DNA of 8,900 nt from Trueperaceae bacterium (lineage in GTDB: Bacteria; Deinococcota; Deinococci; Deinococcales; Trueperaceae). The position numbers and the translations under genes are program-made. The notes beneath the pieces are model-generated. The model had not been told where the DNA came from, made no database searches, and was given only the letters and a program-made list of their open reading frames with translations. Position 1 is the stretch's first letter. Each line of letters starts with the position of its first letter. Shown piece after piece: positions 1 to 5,592 of this stretch. Location: contig PXAU01000116.1 of assembly GCA_003567075.1 (NCBI GenBank), forward strand, positions 1 to 8,900. Direction: 5' to 3'.

Positions 1-272
1 CGCAGGTCGTCGAGCGAGTGGCAGGTGAGTTCGGGGTAGGTGGGCACCACCTTCGGGCCGGGGCCACGCTGGCCGACGATGAGCTCGTCGTCGCCGAGGT
101 GCAGGGTCTGGTGCTCGCACAGCGCCTGCAGCGCCAGCGCCCGCAGCACCGGCGTCGGCTGCTTGCCGTGCTCGTCGCGGTAGACGCGCGTGACCAGGAG
201 AGCGCGCTCGGCGGAGACGGACGGTTCGGTCTCGAGGCTGCGGCGGCGCAGGCGGGCGATACGTTCGGTCAC
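1..272 (-). CDS. Glycyl radical enzyme (PFL/dehydratase family), N-terminal fragment
   Basis: These are the first 90 codons of a glycyl radical enzyme; the rest lies beyond the left edge. The reading starts at a GTG with a GGAGG Shine-Dalgarno sequence 8 nt upstream. The fragment shows the conserved N-terminal pattern of the pyruvate formate-lyase-like dehydratases and lyases: a basic helix (ERIARLRRRS), an SxxRALLVT segment, TPVLRALAL, then GDDELIVGQRGPGP followed by PTYPELTCHSLDDL. From memory, the last block resembles the trans-4-hydroxyproline dehydratase (HypD) type more than E. coli PflD, but many unassigned members share it. The radical-bearing glycine loop and the catalytic Cys/Glu are outside the window, so no substrate can be named. 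It begins 4 nt after the stop of its activase, so the two are surely cotranscribed. The enzyme would act in the cytoplasm under anoxic conditions. Confidence 0.88.
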   Translation of the reverse strand, partial: MTERIARLRRRSLETEPSVSAERALLVTRVYRDEHGKQPTPVLRALALQALCEHQTLHLGDDELIVGQRGPGPKVVPTYPELTCHSLDDL

Positions 273-276
273 GGCG

Positions 277-1212
277 TCAACCTCCGATCCGTGCCGGCAC
301 GCCCGCGCGCTCGAAGCTGCCCCTGACGGCCTCGAGCTGGGCCGGCGTCTGCGGCCGGCTGCCGGCGTGCGGGTAGCGAAGGCCGAAGCGCACGTACTTG
401 GCCGTGGCGGCGGCGTGGAAGGGCAACAGCTGCACGGGGGGCACCGGGTCCAACGTGGCCAGGAAGGCGGCCGTCGCCTGGAGGTCGGCAGGCGCGTCGT
501 TGAAGCCCGGCACCAGCGGGATGCGCACGATCACCTCGTGCCCGCCGGTCAGCAGCCGCCGCAGGTTCGCCAGGATGGCGTCGTTGGAGACGCCGGTGCC
601 GCGCCTGTGGGCGTCCGCGTCGGTGTGCTTGAGGTCGTAAAGGACCAGGTCGGCGTGCGCCGCGAGGTCGAGCAGCACATCGGCGTCGGCGTACCCGGCG
701 GTGTCGAGCGCGGTGTGGATGCCGCGCTCGCGGCAGCCGTGCAGCAGCGCGCGCGTGAAGGCCGGCTGGGCGAGCGGTTCGCCGCCGGAGAGGGTGGCAC
801 CGCCGCCCGACTCGTCGTAGAAGACGCGGTCGCGCTCGAGCTCGCGTAGGACCTCGCCGACGGACGCCTCGCGGCCGACGAGGACCCTGGCCTCGGCCGG
901 GCAGGCGTCGGCGCAGGCGCCGCACAGGTCGCAGGCGGCCGGATCCGTCAGCAGCTCCTCGCCATCGCGCCTGATCGCGCCCACGCTGCACGCTTGCAGG
1001 CAGGCACTGCAGTGGAGGCAGCGCTCGGGGCGGTGCAGCAACTGGACGCGCGGCGATTGGCTCTCGGGGTTGTGGCACCAGCTGCACCGCAGTGGGCAGC
1101 CCTTCAAGAACACCGTCGTGCGGATGCCGGGCCCGTCGTGGAGCGAGAAGCGCCGGACGTCGAACACCCAGCCCGACGGCCCGTCCAGCGCGCTTCGTTC
1201 CGCCTCGTGCAC
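277..1212 (-). CDS. Glycyl-radical-enzyme activating protein (radical SAM)
   Basis: This 311-residue radical SAM enzyme would generate the glycyl radical on the enzyme encoded immediately downstream, using SAM and a reduced [4Fe-4S] cluster. The chain has FSLHDGPGIRTTVF (about residues 22-35), then the radical SAM motif GCPLRCSWCHNPES with Cys39, Cys43 and Cys46. A ferredoxin-like insert follows with two CxxCxxCxxxC groups (Cys65/68/71/75 and Cys94/97/100/104), as in activases of the PflC, CutD and HypD-activase type. SAM binding is marked by LSGGEPL (about 141-147). DTAGYA, LVLYDLKHTD and IPLVPGFND complete the family pattern. The open frame extends upstream to 1422, but that part overlaps the repressor gene and is arginine-rich noise. 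I chose GTG at 1212 because GGAG lies 6 nt before it and homology begins just after. The 64 nt gap to the upstream repressor gene shows no clear promoter, so read-through is likely. Confidence 0.93.
   Translation of the reverse strand: MHEAERSALDGPSGWVFDVRRFSLHDGPGIRTTVFLKGCPLRCSWCHNPESQSPRVQLLHRPERCLHCSACLQACSVGAIRRDGEELLTDPAACDLCGACADACPAEARVLVGREASVGEVLRELERDRVFYDESGGGATLSGGEPLAQPAFTRALLHGCRERGIHTALDTAGYADADVLLDLAAHADLVLYDLKHTDADAHRRGTGVSNDAILANLRRLLTGGHEVIVRIPLVPGFNDAPADLQATAAFLATLDPVPPVQLLPFHAAATAKYVRFGLRYPHAGSRPQTPAQLEAVRGSFERAGVPARIGG
281..285 (-). promoter_or_regulatory. Ribosome binding site deciding the GTG start of the glycyl radical enzyme
   Basis: GGAGG on the minus strand lies 8 nt before the GTG at 272. 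It sits inside the last codons of the activase, whose TGA (279-277) falls in the spacer. This supports the GTG start and suggests translational coupling. Confidence 0.75.
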
Positions 1213-1218
1213 CGTCGA

Positions 1219-1222
1219 CTCC
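1219..1222 (-). promoter_or_regulatory. Ribosome binding site deciding the GTG start of the activase
   Basis: GGAG on the minus strand lies 6 nt upstream of GTG at 1212. It selects this start over in-frame upstream codons that would place about 70 unrelated residues inside the neighbouring gene. Confidence 0.6.
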
Positions 1223-1276
1223 GTTCGCGTGCGCAGCGTCGTGCCGGGTCTCCAGAACGGCGCAGCGTTGCGCAGC

Positions 1277-2008
1277 TCAGCATACGCGAGGTTGTGTCCG
1301 CTGCTCCTCCGTCGTCGTGGCGACCGGGCCGAGGCCCTGGCGGAGCAGGCGCGCGAGCTCGGCGATGACCTCTCGCAAGGCCTCGTCGCTGATCGGCGGC
1401 CCGGCACCGGCTTGCACCGCACCCTTGAACGAGAAGCGGAAGCGCTCCGAGAGGTAGTCGCGCAGCGAGATCGTCAGCTGGTAGAGGGCGAACACGGCGA
1501 ACTCGACGTCGAGGTCGGCGCGCAGGTCGCCGGTCGCGAGCCCGGCCTCGACCAGCGAGCGGAGATAGCGTGCCGATTGCTCGCGGAGGCGGGCCGAGAC
1601 GGCCAGCATCTCGCCGCTGGGCTCGTACGTGGCGTTGTAGAGCAGCGTGCCGTGGCGCGGGTGGGTGAAGTCGAAGCGGGCGCCGTGGTACACCGTCCGC
1701 TCGTAGCGCTCGAAGAAGCCGGGCTCGCTGCTCGGGGCCGAGACGTTGCCGCGGACCGAGGCCTCGCCGCGGACCGCAGCGTCGATGCACTCGAACTTCG
1801 TTTGCGCCGCCAGCGTGACCAGGTAGAGATAGAGCTCCTGCTTGTCCTCGAAGTACTGGTACACGCTGCCCTTGGCGATGCCCAGGGTGCTCACGATGCG
1901 GCTCACCGAGGCACTGCGGTAGTCGTGCAGGGCGAACTCGTCGAGCGCGGCGTCGGTGAAGCGGCGGCGCTTGTCCTCGGGCAGGTTGAAGAAGGTCGGC
2001 TTGGGCAT
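1277..2008 (-). CDS. TetR/AcrR-family transcriptional regulator
   Basis: This 243-residue protein has a typical TetR N-terminal DNA-binding domain. Residues 13-33 (KRRRFTDAALDEFALHDYRSA) form the first helices, and SVSRIVSTLGIAKGSVYQYFEDK (about 34-56) is the helix-turn-helix with the family's G-[ST]-[LV]-Y-x-[HY]-F signature. The C-terminal ligand and dimerisation part (about 75-220) is divergent, so the inducer cannot be named. I chose the ATG at 2008 because GAGGAGGG stands 4 nt before it. An in-frame ATG ten codons upstream (2038) lies within an operator-like palindrome and has no ribosome site. The gene leads the minus-strand run to the glycyl radical enzyme and faces the two small membrane genes across a region holding two similar palindromes. 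Autoregulation and control of the divergent pair are therefore the likely role; control of the glycyl radical genes would follow from read-through. Confidence 0.93.
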   Translation of the reverse strand: MPKPTFFNLPEDKRRRFTDAALDEFALHDYRSASVSRIVSTLGIAKGSVYQYFEDKQELYLYLVTLAAQTKFECIDAAVRGEASVRGNVSAPSSEPGFFERYERTVYHGARFDFTHPRHGTLLYNATYEPSGEMLAVSARLREQSARYLRSLVEAGLATGDLRADLDVEFAVFALYQLTISLRDYLSERFRFSFKGAVQAGAGPPISDEALREVIAELARLLRQGLGPVATTTEEQRTQPRVC

Positions 2009-2023
2009 CGCGCCCTCCTCGTG

Positions 2024-2037
2024 TGACTGGTCAGTCA
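2024..2037. promoter_or_regulatory. Operator-like palindrome 1 (TetR-type), near the repressor start
   Basis: TGACTGGTCAGTCA is an inverted repeat with perfect 6-bp arms (TGACTG/CAGTCA) around a 2-bp centre. It lies 15 bp upstream of the repressor ATG and would overlap the predicted minus-strand transcription start. It matches palindrome 2 (2125-2138) at 12 of 14 positions, giving the shared form TGACYGGTYAGTCA. Size and placement are typical of TetR-family autoregulation. Binding itself is inferred. Confidence 0.7.
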
Positions 2038-2038
2038 T

Positions 2039-2069
2039 ATGCTACCCCGGCGCGGGCGCCAGTGGTCAT
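2039..2069 (-). promoter_or_regulatory. Possible weak promoter for the repressor operon
   Basis: On the minus strand, TAGCAT (2044-2039, 4 of 6 matches to the -10 consensus) has ATGACC (2069-2064) as a candidate -35, 19 nt upstream. This would start transcription near 2032, inside palindrome 1, leaving a leader of about 24 nt that holds the strong ribosome site. Both hexamers are imperfect and the spacer is long, so this is tentative. Confidence 0.35.
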
Positions 2070-2079
2070 GGCGACTCCG

Positions 2080-2109
2080 TTGACACCGCGCGCCCCAATG
2101 GACGATAAT
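2080..2109 (+). promoter_or_regulatory. Near-consensus sigma-70-type promoter for the two small membrane genes
   Basis: TTGACA (2080-2085, perfect -35) is separated by 18 nt from GATAAT (2104-2109, 5 of 6 matches to the -10). The predicted start is near 2116, about 60 nt before the first gene's ATG. Palindrome 2 lies directly downstream of that start, where a bound repressor would block transcription. In a stretch this GC-rich, such a match is unlikely to be accidental. Confidence 0.75.
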
Positions 2110-2117
2110 GACCATGC

Positions 2118-2138
2118 GGTCACATGACCGGTTAGTCA
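2118..2138. promoter_or_regulatory. Operator-like palindrome 2 with an overlapping second inverted repeat
   Basis: TGACCGGTTAGTCA (2125-2138) is the near-copy of palindrome 1. GGTCACATGACC (2118-2129), with perfect 5-bp arms around CA, overlaps it by five bases. The element begins about 2 nt past the predicted plus-strand start. Overlapping repeats could seat two repressor dimers, as in some TetR-family operators. Occupancy is inferred. Confidence 0.65.
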
Positions 2139-2176
2139 CACGTCGACAGGGTGTCGACGGCAGCCTGGAGAGGGCC

Positions 2177-2581
2177 ATGGAAACGACGTTGCCGAAGGTG
2201 TTCGCGCTGGTGCTCGCGGCCGCGGTGCTGGCCACGAGCGTGCTCATCTACGCCCTGGGTGGGCGCTTCCAGGCCGTCGAGGCCAAGGCGTACAGCGGCG
2301 CGCGACGCCCATGGTGGTTCGTCCTCGGGCTCGTCGCCTTCGCCGCGCTCTACCTGGCGGCGCTCGCCGGCTTCGTGCTCGCGCCGGAGCGCACCTGGGC
2401 AGGCTGGACGCTGATGGTGGTGATCCCCGTGGGAGCGGCGCTGAAGGCCGGCCTGGTGATCCTCAACCCGAAAGGGCGCGCAGCGGTGGTCGCCATCGAG
2501 GGCGACCGCGCCTGGCGCCGCGTCGCGCTCACGCGCGCCGTGCTCGTGCCCGTGTTCCTGGTGCTGGCGTACTTCGCCTGA
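2177..2581 (+). CDS. Small four-helix membrane protein, unknown function (first of pair)
   Basis: I do not recognise this 134-residue protein. It has four hydrophobic segments: about residues 7-28, 46-68, 74-96 and 113-133. Between segments 1 and 2 is a polar loop reading AKAYSGARRPWW, and segment 3 ends in ALKAGLVIL. There is no signal peptide apart from the first helix and no cofactor motif, so it is an integral inner-membrane protein. The start is the ATG at 2177, with GGAGAGGG ending 2 nt before it. An upstream in-frame ATG at 2108 overlaps the promoter's -10 element and would lie outside the transcript. It is followed 15 nt later by a related gene, and both should be expressed from the promoter at 2080-2109 under the adjacent TetR repressor. 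That setting is typical of small efflux or stress membrane proteins, but the sequence gives no direct evidence of transport. Confidence 0.82.
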   Translation: METTLPKVFALVLAAAVLATSVLIYALGGRFQAVEAKAYSGARRPWWFVLGLVAFAALYLAALAGFVLAPERTWAGWTLMVVIPVGAALKAGLVILNPKGRAAVVAIEGDRAWRRVALTRAVLVPVFLVLAYFA

Positions 2582-2596
2582 CGCCCAAGGAGAGGC

Positions 2597-2998
2597 ATGA
2601 ACTACTTCACCGTGCTCGGCGTCGCCTTCGGCCTGGCCGCCGCCTTGAAGCCCCTCTACATGCACGTGCTGCCCTGGGACGAGCAGGCCTTCATCGCCAA
2701 GACCTACGCCCGTGAGCGACCGCGTTGGCTGGTGCCCGTGGCGATCCTGGGACTGGGGCTCGTCGCGCTCACCTGGTACGTGCACTTCACCACCGCCGTG
2801 CCCTACTCCTGGGTGCTCGCGCTGGTGTTCTCGCTCACTGCCCTCAAGGGCATCGTCCTGCTGTTCGACTACGAGCGCTTCCAGGCCTGGGTGGCGGGCT
2901 TGCTGCGCAAGGACCGCGGTCGCGGCGTGGTGCTGATCGACGTCGCCACCGGCATCGTCGGCGTGGCCATCATCGCGTTCACGCTGCTCGTGTACTGA
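2597..2998 (+). CDS. Small four-helix membrane protein, unknown function (second of pair)
   Basis: This 133-residue protein, not recognised by family, has hydrophobic segments at about residues 4-22, 45-64, 70-90 and 112-132. The loop AKTYARERPRW (34-44) and ALKGIVLL (82-89) align in the same order and spacing with AKAYSGARRPWW and ALKAGLVIL of the preceding protein, so the two look like a tandem duplication. Residues 91-111 (starting DYERFQAW) form a charged loop. The ATG at 2597 has AAGGAG (2588-2593) 3 nt before it and lies 15 nt after the previous stop, so the two are cotranscribed. A hetero-oligomeric membrane complex is possible, as with paired small multidrug-resistance proteins, but the topology and motifs are not those of the SMR family. 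The stem-loop at 3000-3036 begins just past the stop. Confidence 0.82.
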   Translation: MNYFTVLGVAFGLAAALKPLYMHVLPWDEQAFIAKTYARERPRWLVPVAILGLGLVALTWYVHFTTAVPYSWVLALVFSLTALKGIVLLFDYERFQAWVAGLLRKDRGRGVVLIDVATGIVGVAIIAFTLLVY

Positions 2999-3062
2999 CG
3001 TCCGCGGCGGGCCGTGTGCTGAAGCGCACGGCGGACGGTGCGCCTACGTCCGCGGCGGGCCG
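2998..3062 (+). repeat. Direct repeat, two copies of a 17-nt element
   Basis: ACGTCCGCGGCGGGCCG occurs exactly at 2998-3014 and again at 3046-3062, 48 bp apart. Each copy supplies the 5' arm of a separate stem-loop (3000-3036 and 3047-3110). The first copy begins at the last base of the upstream stop codon. The repeat looks like a local duplication of a structural element. Confidence 0.75.
3000..3036 (+). terminator. Stem-loop after the small membrane genes, possible terminator
   Basis: CCGTGTGC (3012-3019) pairs with GCGCACGG (3024-3031) through eight pairs, one a wobble, around a TGAA loop. GTCCG (3000-3004) pairs further out with CGGAC (3032-3036), leaving a 5'-side bulge. The hairpin starts 1 nt after the stop codon. 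No T-run follows, so it is not a classical intrinsic terminator; it may instead stabilise the 3' end or aid Rho-dependent termination. Confidence 0.4.
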
Positions 3063-3110
3063 CGTAGCGACGCCCGCGATGGGCGTGCGAGCACGGCCCG
3101 TGGCGGGACG
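3047..3110 (+). other. Larger compound stem-loop in the intergenic region
   Basis: CGTCC (3047-3051) pairs with GGACG (3106-3110) and GGGCCG (3057-3062) with CGGCCC (3094-3099), leaving an internal loop. Inside it, ACGCCC (3070-3075) pairs perfectly with GGGCGT (3081-3086) around a 5-nt loop. With the preceding hairpin this covers nearly all of 3000-3110. It could insulate the two transcription units or be an unrecognised structured RNA. High GC makes chance pairing more likely, so confidence is modest. Confidence 0.4.
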
Positions 3111-3118
3111 CCCTGCCG

Positions 3119-3147
3119 TTGACCACGCCGGCCAGCGTGCCTAGAGT
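3119..3147 (+). promoter_or_regulatory. Promoter with very short leader, for the membrane SpeE-like / radical SAM operon
   Basis: TTGACC (3119-3124, 5 of 6) and TAGAGT (3142-3147, 4 of 6) stand exactly 17 nt apart. The predicted start is near 3154, only about 9 nt before the ATG at 3163, so the transcript would be nearly leaderless. Confidence 0.55.
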
Positions 3148-3160
3148 CCCCTGAGGGGAC
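3146..3160 (+). other. Small perfect hairpin covering the ribosome site
   Basis: GTCCCC (3146-3151) pairs perfectly with GGGGAC (3155-3160) around TGA. The 3' arm is the only Shine-Dalgarno-like sequence (GAGGGG, 3154-3158 region) before the ATG at 3163. In a longer read-through RNA this hairpin would hide the ribosome site. In the RNA from the promoter at 3119-3147 the 5' arm would be absent and the site free. Confidence 0.4.
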
Positions 3161-3162
3161 GC

Positions 3163-5592
3163 ATGCGGCGACGGTTCACACGACGCCTCCCGGCGCAGTT
3201 GCCGACGGTGCTCATGCTGGGCGTCACCTGCCAGATCGGGCAGGTGGTGTACCTGCGCGAGCTGCTGATGGTGTTCCACGGCAACGAGTTGTCGCTGGGC
3301 ATCATCCTGGCTGCCTGGATGGTGTGGGTGGGTGTGGGGAGCCGGTTGGGCGCTGCCGCGCTGCAGCGCTGGCCCGACGCGCGGCGCCTGCTGCTCCTCG
3401 ACGCGGCGCTCGTCGCGCTGCTGCTGCCGGCGACCGTGCTCGTCATCCGCGTCCTGCCGGGCGCCTTCGACGTTCCCGCCGGCGCGCTGCTGTCGTTGAC
3501 CGACATGGCCCTCTCGAGCCTGCTCGTGATGGCGCCCACCACGCTCCTGCTCGGCGCGCAGTTCGTGCTCCTGGCGCGCCTGTGGCGCGAGCGCGACGGG
3601 GTCAGTGGCAGCTCCGGCGCGTCCAAGACGTACGTCGGGGAAGCGCTCGGCAACGTCGCGGGCGGCCTGGCGTTCACGCTGCTGCTGGTCCATCACCTCG
3701 ACGCCTTCCAGGTCAGCCTGACGATCGGCGTCGTGCTGCTCGCGACGGTGCTGCTGCCGCAGCGGCGCTGGGTGGGGCTCGCGGCCCTCGCGCTGGGGCT
3801 GGCTCTGGCGCCCTGGCTGCCGCGGCTCGACTGGTGGTCGTCGCAGCTGCAATGGCACCTGCGGGCCCCCCACTACGAGCTGCTCGACGTCCACCGCTCG
3901 CGCTACGGCACCATCGCGGTGCTGCAGCACGAGGACCAGTTCAGCTTCTACCAGAGCGGGCATCTGGTGTTCTCCACCGGCGGGGTGGGGGAGCGCGACG
4001 TCGGCTTCGAGGAACAGCCGGCGGTGGCGCTCGCGCACCTGGCCATGACGCAGCATCCCGATCCGCGTCGGGTGCTGCTCGTCGGCGGTGGGCTACGCGG
4101 GACGCTGCGCGAGATCGTTCGTCATCCCGTCGACCACGTCGACTACGTGGAGCTCGACCCGGCCCTGGTGGCGGCGGCCAGGCCCTACCTGGGCCCAGGG
4201 ACGCGCGCGGCGCTGGACGACCCGCGCGTGCGCGTGTGGCACACCGACGGCCGGCTCTTCGTCAAGGCCGGTGGCGACGCCTTCGATCTCATCCTGGTCG
4301 ACGTGCCCGACCCGACGACCGCGGTCCTCAACCGCTTCTACACCGAGCAGTTCTTCACCGAGGCGGCTGACCGGCTGCGGCCGGGCGGCGTGCTCGTCAT
4401 CGGCGCGGTGTCGACGCCGGACCTGCGCGGCATGGGCATCGCGAACCGCAACGCGACGCTCTTCCATACGCTCCGGCGGGTGTTCCCGGAGGTGCTCGCC
4501 GTCGGCGAGCGGTCGCTGGCGCTCATCGCGTCGCTCGAGCCCGAGCAGGTATCGGTCGATCCCGCCGTGCTCATGCAGCGCTTCGTCGAGCGCGGCGTGG
4601 AGAGCCCCGGCTTCGCGGCCGGTCACCTTGCGCTGCTGCTCGAGCCGGGACCGCTCGAGCGCATCAACTGGATCCTGCGCCACCACGGTCGCAGCCCCGA
4701 TGCGCATCTCGGCCCGCCGCCGGCCAGCCCGCTCCTGCCCGGTAGCGTGGCGCAGCAGCGCGCCGCGGAGGCCGACCTGCCGGCCGTGGCCGAGCGCTTC
4801 TTCGTCAACACCGACTTCCGCCCGGTGGGCTATTACCACACGCTGCTCTTCTGGAACGTCCTCACCCGCGCGGACGAGGCGCCGCTCTTGCGCTGGATCG
4901 CGCGGGTGCAGCCGTGGTGGGTGCTGCCGCCGCTGGCCCTGGTGCTCGCCGTGGCGGCACTGCTGTCCGGGCGGCGCGCGACGCGCGCGCACGCAGCGCC
5001 CCGCTTCGCGGTGCTGTGCGCCGTCTTCACCACCGGCCTCTCGACGATGACGATGCAGATCGCTCTCCTGTTCGCGTTCCAGAGCATCTACGGTTTCGTC
5101 TTCGAGATGGTCGGGTTGATCGTGGCGGTGTTCATGGCGGGACTGGCGTTGGGCGCCACGCTCACCCAGGTGCTCGTGCGCGACCCGGCCGATCGCCGGG
5201 TGCTCGCGGCGGTGCAGGCGAGCGTCGCGATCCTGGCGCTGGCCATCGGCGTGGCGTTGCCCTGGGCGGGCGGCGTGCCTTCGGCCGCCGCCGTGTTCGC
5301 GCTCTTCGCCGGCTTCACCTTCGCATCGGGCTTCCTCAACGGCGTCGACTTCCCCTTGGCCGCGGCCTGCTACGTGGCGCTCGACCGACGTCCCGAGCGC
5401 GCCACCGCCGCGGTGTACGGGGTAGAATTGGTTGGTGCATGCAGTGGTGCGGCGGTGGCGAGTGCGGTGATCGCACCCGTGCTGGGCATCGTCGCGTGCT
5501 GCGTGCTGGCTGCGGTGGCGAACGCGACCGCGTTCGTGGTGCTCTGGATGGGCGGCCTCCGCCCGGTGAGGAACGATGCGCGAACGACCTGA
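3163..5592 (+). CDS. Integral membrane protein with central spermidine-synthase-like (SpeE) domain
   Basis: This 809-residue protein belongs to the fused MFS-like/spermidine synthase group. The N-terminal block (about residues 13-222) has some seven hydrophobic segments and the family pattern QIGQVVYLRELLMVFHGNELSL. The central domain (about 237-460) has the Rossmann fold of polyamine aminopropyltransferases: VLLVGGGLRGT (304-314), the ribose-binding acid in YVELDP (Glu330), and LILVDVPDP (376-384), where Asp380 and Asp383 match the catalytic-loop acids. The usual GGGDGG is GGGLRG here, so the aspartate that contacts the substrate amine in classical enzymes is Leu311. The C-terminal block (from about 587) has six or seven more helices. 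The enzyme reaction is therefore uncertain; SAM or a related nucleoside is the likely ligand. It overlaps the next gene by 17 nt, implying translational coupling with that radical SAM protein. Confidence 0.88.
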   Translation: MRRRFTRRLPAQLPTVLMLGVTCQIGQVVYLRELLMVFHGNELSLGIILAAWMVWVGVGSRLGAAALQRWPDARRLLLLDAALVALLLPATVLVIRVLPGAFDVPAGALLSLTDMALSSLLVMAPTTLLLGAQFVLLARLWRERDGVSGSSGASKTYVGEALGNVAGGLAFTLLLVHHLDAFQVSLTIGVVLLATVLLPQRRWVGLAALALGLALAPWLPRLDWWSSQLQWHLRAPHYELLDVHRSRYGTIAVLQHEDQFSFYQSGHLVFSTGGVGERDVGFEEQPAVALAHLAMTQHPDPRRVLLVGGGLRGTLREIVRHPVDHVDYVELDPALVAAARPYLGPGTRAALDDPRVRVWHTDGRLFVKAGGDAFDLILVDVPDPTTAVLNRFYTEQFFTEAADRLRPGGVLVIGAVSTPDLRGMGIANRNATLFHTLRRVFPEVLAVGERSLALIASLEPEQVSVDPAVLMQRFVERGVESPGFAAGHLALLLEPGPLERINWILRHHGRSPDAHLGPPPASPLLPGSVAQQRAAEADLPAVAERFFVNTDFRPVGYYHTLLFWNVLTRADEAPLLRWIARVQPWWVLPPLALVLAVAALLSGRRATRAHAAPRFAVLCAVFTTGLSTMTMQIALLFAFQSIYGFVFEMVGLIVAVFMAGLALGATLTQVLVRDPADRRVLAAVQASVAILALAIGVALPWAGGVPSAAAVFALFAGFTFASGFLNGVDFPLAAACYVALDRRPERATAAVYGVELVGACSGAAVASAVIAPVLGIVACCVLAAVANATAFVVLWMGGLRPVRNDARTT

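Noticed and set aside
1070..2026. Plus-strand open frame of about 318 codons
   Set aside because: It is antisense to the TetR regulator and the activase start, both of which have motifs and ribosome sites.
2108..2176. Upstream in-frame ATG for the first small membrane protein
   Set aside because: It overlaps the -10 element and precedes the predicted transcription start; the ATG at 2177 has the ribosome site and fits the membrane topology.
2998..3110. Possible CRISPR or tandem repeat array
   Set aside because: There are only two copies of one 17-nt element and no regular spacers; no cas gene is nearby.
2869..4056. Minus-strand open frame of about 395 codons
   Set aside because: It covers the end of a small membrane gene, the structured intergenic region and the start of the SpeE-like gene, and has no domain pattern.
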